Origin: Actinomycetota bacterium
GTDB lineage: Bacteria; Actinomycetota; Thermoleophilia; Gaiellales; Gaiellaceae
Direction: 5' to 3'
Assembly (NCBI GenBank): GCA_016870235.1
Contig: VGCB01000186.1
Location: 1 to 6,006 of the forward strand
DNA: 6,006 nucleotides
The notes under the pieces are model-generated. The model searched no databases. It had not been told where the DNA came from and saw only the letters and a list, made by a program, of their open reading frames with translations. The translations under genes were made by a program, and so were the position numbers. Within the stretch, counting starts at the first letter, position 1, and the number at the start of each line of letters is the position of its first letter. Below are positions 1 to 4,365 of this stretch, in pieces.

Positions 1-113
1 TCGACATCACCGACCGAGCGAGCCTCAAAGCCGGCCCGGACGCGATCAGCGCCGTCGCGAGTGATGCACTTTTCGTTTCCCGATCTCGGTGCAGTATTGG
101 GCGCCCGGCATCA
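1..113. other. Window-edge stretch without a supported gene
   Basis: I see no convincing coding region here. On the minus strand one frame stays open to the window edge and offers GTG (10-8) and ATG (7-5) with a GAGG some distance upstream. A downstream gene could therefore begin at the edge, but too few codons are visible to judge. On the plus strand a frame (starting at base 3) is also open, but it runs into the repeat element and has no visible start. The stretch is locally richer in A/T than the rest of the window (around 68-80 and 91-98). It contains an 8-nt inverted repeat, AGTGATGC at 60-67 and GCATCACT at 108-115, just outside the repeat element. Confidence 0.4.
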
Positions 114-127
114 CTGGCCGTGTTCTC

Positions 128-165
128 GCGCGTCCGGTGAGGAGGGACCGACGTACCAGACGCGC
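128..165. repeat. Terminal 11-bp hairpin of copy A
   Basis: The arms are GCGCGTCCGGT (128-138) and ACCAGACGCGC (155-165) with a 16-nt loop. One position is C/A on the plus strand, which becomes a G·U pair on the minus strand, the orientation of this copy. It matches the terminal hairpin of copy B2 at 4326-4365. Confidence 0.7.
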
Positions 166-173
166 TGTGTTTG

Positions 174-233
174 CCGGGTGTGCGCGCGTCTGCTGGGTGG
201 GGGACGTGAGGTAGCAGACGCGCGCACACCCGG
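174..233. repeat. 21-bp perfect hairpin, outer end of copy A
   Basis: The arms at 174-194 and 213-233 are exact reverse complements over 21 nt, with an 18-nt loop containing GGGACGTGAGGT. The outer stem reads CCGGGTGTGCG before the shared CGCGTCTGCT. The same stem occurs in copy B1 (3866-3925). No T-run follows, so it is not a standard intrinsic terminator. Confidence 0.85.
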
Positions 234-304
234 ATCCTGAAGCCAGGGGAACGGGGTTCCCCTAGGGAACCCCCTCCTGCACTCGAGTCCTGCACCTTGC
301 CTTC

Positions 305-328
305 CGCGTCTGGCTTCAGCCAGACGCG
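305..328. repeat. 10-bp hairpin, loop TTCA on plus strand (copy A)
   Basis: Perfect stem CGCGTCTGGC (305-314) and GCCAGACGCG (319-328) around the tetraloop TTCA. It is the exact reverse complement of the hairpin at 407-430, so the two form a nested inverted pair around the core at 329-406. Confidence 0.85.
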
Positions 329-406
329 TCCAACAGACGCGGTAGATCACCACGGAGCTCAGAACACCGAAGCCCGATCCCGCGGAAACCGCCTTGTTCC
401 TACAGA

Positions 407-430
407 CGCGTCTGGCTGAAGCCAGACGCG
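407..430. repeat. 10-bp hairpin, loop TGAA on plus strand (copy A)
   Basis: Perfect stem CGCGTCTGGC (407-416) and GCCAGACGCG (421-430) around the tetraloop TGAA. It is the inverted partner of the hairpin at 305-328. Confidence 0.85.
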
Positions 431-506
431 GAGGCCATGGGGCACGGTGCCAGACCCGATCGCAAGGGAGAGGCCGCAGGGAACCGCAGGTTCCCGGCTT
501 CAGGAT

Positions 507-566
507 CCGAGCTCTCTCGCGTCTGCTACCTCGCGTCCCTCGCTCAGCAGACGCGAGAGAGCTCGG
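507..566. repeat. 21-bp perfect hairpin, plsX-proximal end of copy A
   Basis: The arms at 507-527 and 546-566 pair perfectly over 21 nt with an 18-nt loop. The outer stem is CCGAGCTCTCT, unlike the other hairpins, yet it is fully matched by the opposite arm. The inner stem CGCGTCTGCT is shared. It ends 24 nt from the plsX stop codon and is followed by an AAACA-type tail at 571-575, as seen after the hairpins of the other copies. Confidence 0.85.
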
Positions 567-590
567 CAGCAAACACGGCCCGAATCCACG

Positions 591-1610
591 TCACCGGGGT
601 ACCTCCACCTCCGCCGCTGCGGCGGGGGCGCGGGTCTGCATGGTCGCGCGCTCGGGGAGGCGGTCGGCGAGGCGGCCGACGATGTCGTGCTCGACGCCGC
701 GGGCGGCCATGCGGATCGCGTTCGCGATCGCCCGCCGCGAGCTCGACCCGTGGCTGATGACGACAACCCCGCGAAGCCCGAGGAGGTAGCCGCCGCCGTA
801 CGTCTCGGGGTCGAGGCGCTTGCGGAGCTTCATCGCCGCGGGCCGGATCAGGAGACCGCCGATGCGCGCGCTGACGCTCGTCTCGATCTCGTTGCGGAGC
901 GCGGCGAGCACGGAGCGGATCGTCCCCTCGAGCGTCTTCAGCGCCACGTTGCCGGTGAAGCCGTCGCAGACGACGACGTCGCCCTCTCCCTCGAGGAGCG
1001 TCCGACCCTCTTGGTTGCCGCCGAACCGGAGGCCGGGGTCGGACGCGAGGAGCGCGTGCGCGTCGAGCACGAGCTGGTTCCCCTTCTCCGCCTCCTCACC
1101 GATCGAGAGGAGCCGCACCTCGGGCTCGCGGATCCCCAGGATCTCCTCCGCGAACACGGCGCCCATGTGCGCGAACTGGACGAGGTGCTCGGGGCGGGCG
1201 TCCGCGTTCGCGCCGGCGTCGATCCACACGGTCGGGCCCTTGCGGGTCGGGATCACGATCGCGATCCCGGGCCGGTACACGCCCGGCAGCCGCTTGATGT
1301 GGAGCAACGACGCGGCGAGCATGGCGCCGGTGTTCCCGGCCGAGACGACCGCATCGGCATCGCCGTCGCCAACCGCCCGGACGGCACGGACGAGCGATGA
1401 GTCCGGCTTCGCCCGGACGGCGTCGGCGGGCTTGTCGTCCATCGCGACCGAGTCCTCGGCAGGGATGTGCGTGACCCCGGTCAGGGCCAGGGCGGCGGGG
1501 CCGAAGACGATCGGCTCGATCGTCGCGGAGACCGCCTCGCGCGCACCTTCGACGATCTCGCCGGGAGCACGATCGCCGCCGAGCGCGTCGACCGCTACGC
1601 GGACAGCCAC
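591..1610 (-). CDS. plsX: PlsX, acyl-ACP:phosphate acyltransferase
   Basis: PlsX converts acyl-ACP and orthophosphate to acyl-phosphate, the acyl donor for PlsY in phospholipid synthesis. It acts at the inner face of the membrane. The 339-residue product has the usual family length. Visible motifs are DALGGDRAP (8-16), SAGNTGA (90-96), GEEAEKGN (171-178), CDGFTGN (215-221), YGGGYLLGL (271-279) and HGSSSRRAIANAIR (287-300). I chose the GTG at 1610 because GGAG lies about nine bases upstream and VAVRVAVDALGGD matches the family N-terminus. The longer reading frame back to 1694 overlaps rpmF and is rejected. The last residues (about 325-339) are Ala/Glu/Val-rich and poorly conserved. It follows rpmF by 20 nt, the common yceD-rpmF-plsX order. 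Repeat copy A begins shortly after its TGA stop. The family is clear. Confidence 0.96.
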   Translation of the reverse strand: MAVRVAVDALGGDRAPGEIVEGAREAVSATIEPIVFGPAALALTGVTHIPAEDSVAMDDKPADAVRAKPDSSLVRAVRAVGDGDADAVVSAGNTGAMLAASLLHIKRLPGVYRPGIAIVIPTRKGPTVWIDAGANADARPEHLVQFAHMGAVFAEEILGIREPEVRLLSIGEEAEKGNQLVLDAHALLASDPGLRFGGNQEGRTLLEGEGDVVVCDGFTGNVALKTLEGTIRSVLAALRNEIETSVSARIGGLLIRPAAMKLRKRLDPETYGGGYLLGLRGVVVISHGSSSRRAIANAIRMAARGVEHDIVGRLADRLPERATMQTRAPAAAAEVEVPR

Positions 1611-1618
1611 GGGCGGGC

Positions 1619-1624
1619 TCTCCG
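1619..1624 (-). promoter_or_regulatory. Shine-Dalgarno deciding the plsX start
   Basis: On the minus strand the sequence ACGGAGAG precedes the plsX GTG (1610-1608), with about nine bases between GGAG and the start. This supports the GTG start over the upstream in-frame start codon within rpmF. Confidence 0.6.
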
Positions 1625-1630
1625 TGCCCG

Positions 1631-1819
1631 CTAGGGCGCCGGAGCGCGGAACGGCTGGACGTCGCGCCCGTTGTACGACTTGCACGTCGGGCACATCCGG
1701 TGGCCCTGCTTCGGCGAGCCGCAGTTGGGGCAGGTCTGGAGCCGCGGCGCGTCGATGCCGTGCTGCGCACGACGCTTGTCGCGACGCGACTTGGAGGTCT
1801 TTCGCTTGGGGACGGCCAT
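1631..1819 (-). CDS. rpmF: Large-subunit ribosomal protein bL32
   Basis: This is a 62-residue basic protein of the 50S subunit. It opens with the typical MAVPKRKTSKSRRDKRRA segment and carries a zinc ribbon with C30, C33 (CPNCG), C43 and C46 (CPTC). This is therefore the zinc-binding (C+) form. Length and order of elements are normal for the family. The ATG at 1819 is the only sensible start. Its upstream region has no strong Shine-Dalgarno, so translation may depend on coupling with the aminotransferase gene ending 13 nt upstream. plsX starts 20 nt downstream, consistent with one transcript. Confidence 0.97.
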   Translation of the reverse strand: MAVPKRKTSKSRRDKRRAQHGIDAPRLQTCPNCGSPKQGHRMCPTCKSYNGRDVQPFRAPAP

Positions 1820-1832
1820 GGGCGGCCGGGAA

Positions 1833-2993
1833 CTATAGCGACCGCTCGCCGAGGAAGCGCCCGAGCCGGGCGAGCGCCTCGTCGAGCACGTCGTCGCGCT
1901 TCGAGAAGCAGAACCTGATCGTGTCGCCTGGTGCCTCGGGGCCGAGGTAGAAGGCGCTGAGCGGGATCGCGGCGACGCGCGCCTGCTCGACGAGCGTCCG
2001 GCAGAGCTCCTGATCGTCGTCGCCGAGGCCGAGCCCCGCGAACCGCGCGTTCACGAAGTACGTGCCCTCGCACGGAAGGACGTCGAACCCGAGACGACCG
2101 AGACCGTCGCCGAGACGGTCGCGCTTCGCCTGCAGGCCGTCGCGGAGCCCGTCGTAGTACGCGTCCTCCCGGCCGAGGCCGTACGCGACCGCCCGCTGCA
2201 GCGCGGGCGTCGTCGCGAAGACGAGGAACTGGTGGCACCGGGCGACGGCGGCGACCAGCTCGGCCGGCCCGCTCGCGTACCCGACCTTCCAGCCGGTGAG
2301 CGAGAAGGTCTTGCCCGCCGACCCGATCCGAAGGCAGCGCTTCTCCATCCCGGGGAGGGTCGCGAGCGGCACGTGGGCGCGACCGTCGAAGACGAGGTGC
2401 TCGTACGCCTCGTCGCAGAGGGCGATTGCGTCGTTCGCGATCACGTGCTCGGCCAGCAGCTCCAGCTCGGCGGGCGTGTAGACCTTCGCCGCCGGGTTCT
2501 GAGGGTCGTTGAGGAGCAGCAGGCGTGTCCGTGGGCCGAAGGCGGCAGCGACCGCCTCCGGTGTCAGCGTCCAGTCCGGCGGCTCGAGCCTGATCGGGCG
2601 CGGGACGGCGCCGGCGCGGAGGATCATCGGGACGTAGCTGTCGTAGAGCGGCTCGATCACGACCACCTCGTCGCCGGGCTCGAGCAGCCCGAGCAGGGAC
2701 GCGGCGAGCGCCTCGGTGGCGCCGGTGGTGACGATGACCTCGGTGGCGGGGTCGCGCTCGAGCCCGTAGAAGCGCGCCGAGTGCTCCGCCACGGCCGTGC
2801 GGAGCTCGAGGAGCCCCGGCATCGGCGGGTACTGGTTCGGCCCTTCGAGGATCGCCTCGGCGGCGACCCGGCGGACGTCCTCCGGCCCGTCCTCGTCAGG
2901 GAACCCCTGACCGAGGTTGACGGCGCCGTGCTCGGCGGCAAGGCGCGACATCGTCTCGAACACGGACGTCCCGGCGGCGAACGCGGAGTGCAC
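1833..2993 (-). CDS. Class I/II PLP aminotransferase, DapC/kynurenine-aminotransferase-like
   Basis: This is a 386-residue fold-type I PLP enzyme. Visible family marks are NLGQGFPDEDGP (26-37), NQYPPMPG (53-60), the cofactor loop GATEALAAS (91-99), N166 in the NP motif, D194 and Y197 in CDEAYEHLVFDG, Schiff-base K228 in SAGKTFSLTGWKVGYA, and substrate-carboxylate R360 in IRFCFSKRDD. From memory it resembles actinobacterial DapC (N-succinyl-LL-diaminopimelate aminotransferase, lysine/peptidoglycan pathway) and the kynurenine/methionine aminotransferases. The substrate cannot be decided from sequence alone. Where relatives commonly read NTPHNPTGK, this protein has NDPQNPAAK (162-170). The conserved N is kept, but the following TG is AA. 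The GTG start has AGGAG overlapping the yceD stop codon. The gene sits between yceD and rpmF, which are usually adjacent, suggesting insertion into an older operon. Confidence 0.92.
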   Translation of the reverse strand: MHSAFAAGTSVFETMSRLAAEHGAVNLGQGFPDEDGPEDVRRVAAEAILEGPNQYPPMPGLLELRTAVAEHSARFYGLERDPATEVIVTTGATEALAASLLGLLEPGDEVVVIEPLYDSYVPMILRAGAVPRPIRLEPPDWTLTPEAVAAAFGPRTRLLLLNDPQNPAAKVYTPAELELLAEHVIANDAIALCDEAYEHLVFDGRAHVPLATLPGMEKRCLRIGSAGKTFSLTGWKVGYASGPAELVAAVARCHQFLVFATTPALQRAVAYGLGREDAYYDGLRDGLQAKRDRLGDGLGRLGFDVLPCEGTYFVNARFAGLGLGDDDQELCRTLVEQARVAAIPLSAFYLGPEAPGDTIRFCFSKRDDVLDEALARLGRFLGERSL

Positions 2994-3003
2994 GCCCCGA
3001 CCG

Positions 3004-3008
3004 CTCCT
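3004..3008 (-). promoter_or_regulatory. Shine-Dalgarno of the aminotransferase gene
   Basis: AGGAG on the minus strand overlaps the TAG stop codon (3009-3007) of the yceD gene. It lies ten bases before the GTG start at 2993. It fixes the start and suggests translational coupling of the two genes. Confidence 0.65.
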
Positions 3009-3519
3009 ACCCGAGCCGGTCGCGCAGGGACTCGAGCGCGGCCCAGCGGCTGTCGGTCTCGCCGCTCTCGTGCTCGTGGGGCTCGACGTTGAGGTTGCGG
3101 CCGCACTCGGGGCAGAGACCGGCGCAATCGGGGCGGCAGAGGATCTGGTCGGGGAGCGCGAGCGCGATCGCGTCTCGGGCCCAGGCGGAGAGCTCGAGCT
3201 GATCGTCGACGACGTACTCGGTGACGAGGTTCTCGTCGCCGCTGGGGCTCGCGTCCTGGTACTCGCGCGCGTCGATCGCGAGCTCCACGACGGCGTCCTC
3301 GAGGCAGCGAACGCACGCGCCGTGGAGGCGCACGGGGAACGAGAGCCGGAACACGTCTCCCGAGGTCGCGCGCTGGACGACGAGCTCCGCCTCGATCTCG
3401 GCCGGCACCGGCAGGTAGCGCAGCCCGCCGAGCTCGAACGGCTCGAGCGCGATCTCGACCCGGTCGCGGTACTCCTCTCCGGACCGGAGCTTGAGCGAGC
3501 GGAGCGGAAACCGGGACAC
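3007..3519 (-). CDS. yceD: YceD/DUF177 family protein
   Basis: This is a 170-residue protein of the YceD/DUF177 family, whose genes usually sit next to rpmF. Members are linked to 23S rRNA or large-subunit biogenesis in some bacteria and in plants, but the exact role is unsettled. The N-terminus reads VSRFPLRSLKLRSGEEY. C69 and C72 (CVRC) and C128, C132, C136 and C139 (CRPDCAGLCPECG) could bind metal, and LNVEPHEHE closes the conserved region. I place the start at the GTG at 3519 because family similarity begins there. The frame continues upstream only through repeat DNA. No Shine-Dalgarno precedes this GTG. The 13-nt leader, TAAAACAACAACA on the minus strand, is A-rich and abuts a 21-bp hairpin of repeat copy B1. 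The stop overlaps the ribosome binding site of the next gene. Confidence 0.92.
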   Translation of the reverse strand: MSRFPLRSLKLRSGEEYRDRVEIALEPFELGGLRYLPVPAEIEAELVVQRATSGDVFRLSFPVRLHGACVRCLEDAVVELAIDAREYQDASPSGDENLVTEYVVDDQLELSAWARDAIALALPDQILCRPDCAGLCPECGRNLNVEPHEHESGETDSRWAALESLRDRLG

Positions 3520-3532
3520 TGTTGTTGTTTTA
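3520..3532 (-). promoter_or_regulatory. A-rich start region of yceD, possible leaderless -10
   Basis: Read on the minus strand this is TAAAACAACAACA followed directly by the yceD GTG. TAAAAC (3532-3527) matches the -10 consensus TATAAT at four of six positions and is seven bases from GTG. That is the spacing expected for leaderless initiation, which is common in Actinobacteria. I see no matching -35 box, since the upstream bases are the repeat hairpin. This is a suggestion, not a confirmed promoter. Confidence 0.3.
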
Positions 3533-3591
3533 CCGCAGGCTCGCGCGTCTGGTGGGCGCAGGACCGAGGTACCAGACGCGCGAGCCTGCGG
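3533..3591. repeat. 21-bp perfect hairpin next to the yceD start (copy B1)
   Basis: The arms at 3533-3553 and 3571-3591 are exact reverse complements around a 17-nt loop, GGGCGCAGGACCGAGGT. The outer stem is CCGCAGGCTCG, different from the other long hairpins. The inner part is the shared CGCGTCTGGT. It ends 13 nt before the yceD GTG, so any transcript coming from the coiled-coil gene would place a very stable hairpin at the start codon. Confidence 0.85.
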
Positions 3592-3668
3592 ATCCTGAAG
3601 CCGGGAACCTGCGGTTCCCTGGGACCCCTCCCTTGCGATCGGGTCTGGCACCGTGCCCGGGCCTCTTC

Positions 3669-3692
3669 CGCGTCTGGCTTCAGCCAGACGCG
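3669..3692. repeat. 10-bp hairpin, loop TTCA (copy B1)
   Basis: Perfect stem CGCGTCTGGC (3669-3678) and GCCAGACGCG (3683-3692) with loop TTCA. Its inverted partner is at 3772-3795. Confidence 0.85.
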
Positions 3693-3771
3693 TCTGCAGG
3701 AACAAGGCAGTCTGCACGGGATCAGGCTTCGGTGCTCTGATCTCCGTGGTGATCTTCCGCGTCCGTCGGGT

Positions 3772-3795
3772 CGCGTCTGGCTGAAGCCGGACGCG
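3772..3795. repeat. 10-bp hairpin, loop TGAA (copy B1)
   Basis: Stem CGCGTCTGGC (3772-3781) and GCCGGACGCG (3786-3795) with loop TGAA. One position is T opposite G, which still pairs as G·U in plus-strand RNA. Confidence 0.8.
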
Positions 3796-3865
3796 GAAAC
3801 GCAGATGCGTGACCCGAGTCCCGGAGGGGTTCCCAAGGGGAACCCCGTTCCCCTGGCTTCAGGAT

Positions 3866-3925
3866 CCGGGTGTGCGCGCGTCTGCTACCTCACGTCCCAC
3901 ACCCAGCAGACGCGCGCACACCCGG
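3866..3925. repeat. 21-bp perfect hairpin, right end of copy B1
   Basis: The arms at 3866-3886 and 3905-3925 are exact reverse complements over 21 nt with an 18-nt loop, ACCTCACGTCCCACACCC. The loop is close to the reverse complement of the loop in the left-end hairpin, as expected if the two ends are inverted copies of one module. It is followed by CAAACAACACA. Confidence 0.85.
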
Positions 3926-3936
3926 CAAACAACACA

Positions 3937-3985
3937 GCGCGTCTGGTGGGCGCAGGACCGAGGTACCAGACGCGCGAGCCTGCGG
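3937..3985. repeat. Hybrid hairpin at the tandem junction B1/B2
   Basis: The arms GCGCGTCTGGT (3937-3947) and ACCAGACGCGC (3965-3975) pair over 11 bp around the loop GGGCGCAGGACCGAGGT. The right arm continues with GAGCCTGCGG as in the hairpin at 3533-3591, but the left arm instead has the AACACA tail sequence, so the outer stem is unpaired. The left half resembles a terminal hairpin (as at 4326) and the right half a left-end hairpin (as at 3571). This is what recombination within the shared stem would leave. Confidence 0.75.
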
Positions 3986-4062
3986 ATCCTGAAGCCGGGA
4001 ACCTGCGGTTCCCTGGGACTCCTCCCTCGAGATCGAGTCTGGCACCGTGCCCGTGCCTCTTC

Positions 4063-4086
4063 CACGTCTGGCTTCAACCAGACGCG
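4063..4086. repeat. Degraded 10-bp hairpin, loop TTCA (copy B2)
   Basis: The arms CACGTCTGGC (4063-4072) and ACCAGACGCG (4077-4086) carry two A/C mismatches on the plus strand. Both would be G·U in minus-strand RNA, the direction in which the flanking genes are transcribed. Confidence 0.75.
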
Positions 4087-4159
4087 TCTGCAGAAACAAG
4101 CCAGTCGGGATCAGGCTTCGGTGCTCTGACGCCTTGGTGAACGACGGCGTCCGTCGGGT

Positions 4160-4183
4160 CGCGTCTGGCTGAAGCCAGACGCG
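4160..4183. repeat. 10-bp hairpin, loop TGAA (copy B2)
   Basis: Perfect stem CGCGTCTGGC (4160-4169) and GCCAGACGCG (4174-4183) with loop TGAA. Confidence 0.85.
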
Positions 4184-4253
4184 GAAACGCAAATGCAGGA
4201 CACAGATGCAGGAAGGGTTCCCTAGGGGAACCCCGTTCCCCTGGCTTCAGGAT

Positions 4254-4313
4254 CCGGGAGTGCGCGCGTCTGCTACCTCACGTCCCACACCCAGCAAACG
4301 CGCGCACACCCGG
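4254..4313. repeat. Imperfect 21-bp hairpin, right end of copy B2
   Basis: The arms at 4254-4274 and 4293-4313 pair with two mismatches out of 21: an A at 4259 where B1 has T, and an A at 4297 where B1 has G. The loop ACCTCACGTCCCACACCC is identical to that of B1. Confidence 0.8.
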
Positions 4314-4325
4314 CAAACCAACACA

Positions 4326-4365
4326 GCGCGTCTGGTACGTCGGTCCCTCACCCAACCGGACGCGC
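4326..4365. repeat. Terminal 11-bp hairpin of copy B2
   Basis: The arms GCGCGTCTGGT (4326-4336) and ACCGGACGCGC (4355-4365) pair with one G·U position and an 18-nt loop. It corresponds to 128-165 in copy A. It ends 19 nt before the last base of the SepIVA-like gene. Confidence 0.75.

Larger units (their letters stand above)
128..577 (-). repeat. Composite palindromic repeat element, copy A (minus orientation)
   Basis: This is a single copy of the element that also occurs twice at 3520-4372, here inverted and directly downstream of plsX. Read on the minus strand, the order is: 21-bp hairpin (566-507), inverted box GGATCCTGAAGCC (508-496), GGGAACC/GGTTCCC mini-hairpin, the motif GGGTCTGGCACCGTGCC, 10-bp hairpin with loop TTCA (430-407), 78-nt core, 10-bp hairpin with loop TGAA (328-305), GGTTCCC-type mini-hairpin, box GGCTTCAGGATCC (244-232), 21-bp hairpin (233-174), a GGCAAACACA tail, and a terminal 11-bp hairpin (165-128). 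The whole unit is an imperfect palindrome whose orientation is set by the asymmetric core around GGCTTCGGTG. No protein-coding content is supported. It behaves as a non-autonomous intergenic repeat. The function is unknown. Confidence 0.85.
3520..3936 (+). repeat. Composite palindromic repeat element, copy B1
   Basis: This is the first of two tandem copies filling the gap between the SepIVA-like gene and yceD. On the plus strand the order is: a TGTTGTTGTTTTA tail, 21-bp hairpin (3533-3591), GGATCCTGAAGCC box (3590-3602), mini-hairpin GGGAACC/GGTTCCC (3603-3619), the GGGTCTGGCACCGTGCC motif (3640-3656), 10-bp TTCA hairpin, 79-nt core, 10-bp TGAA hairpin, mini-hairpin GGGGTTCCC/GGGAACCCC (3826-3846), GGCTTCAGGATCC box (3855-3867), 21-bp hairpin (3866-3925) and an AAACAACACA tail. 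The two halves are imperfect reverse complements. Within the core, GATCAG (3720-3725) and CTGATC (3737-3742) can pair around GCTTCGGTGCT. It is closely similar to the reverse complement of copy A. Confidence 0.85.

Noticed and set aside
128..577. CRISPR array or integron attC sites
   Set aside because: There are no short direct repeats with regular unique spacers. The repeats are palindromic modules at irregular spacing, and no GTTRRRY-type attC boxes are arranged as expected.
447..1400. Long plus-strand open frames opposite plsX, the aminotransferase and coaD (for example 447-1400, 820-1950, 2232-3092, 4457-5521)
   Set aside because: These are GC-rich shadow frames antisense to well-recognised genes. 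Their products are low-complexity D/E/R/A-rich sequences with no family resemblance.
3533..3591. Intrinsic terminators at the long hairpins
   Set aside because: The stems are GC-rich and strong, but no T-run follows on either strand. The 3520-3532 T-rich stretch is the yceD leader and contains only short interrupted T runs.
3520..3717. N-terminal extension of the yceD product by 66 residues
   Set aside because: The extension is translated repeat element. Family similarity starts at the GTG at 3519.
3809..4129. Open reading frames through the repeats with similar products (also 111-572 minus and 4206-4394 plus), sharing GFPRGTPFPWLQDPGVRAS
   Set aside because: The shared peptide follows from the repeat DNA being the same in all copies. 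The frames lack ribosome sites, diverge after the tail, and are rich in R, P and S as expected of GC-rich palindromic DNA.
232..4255. GGATCC (BamHI-type) boxes as a unique signature of the element
   Set aside because: Six lie in the elements at matching positions, but GGATCC also occurs inside genes (near 1130 and 4525). Only the longer box with TGAAGCC is meaningful.
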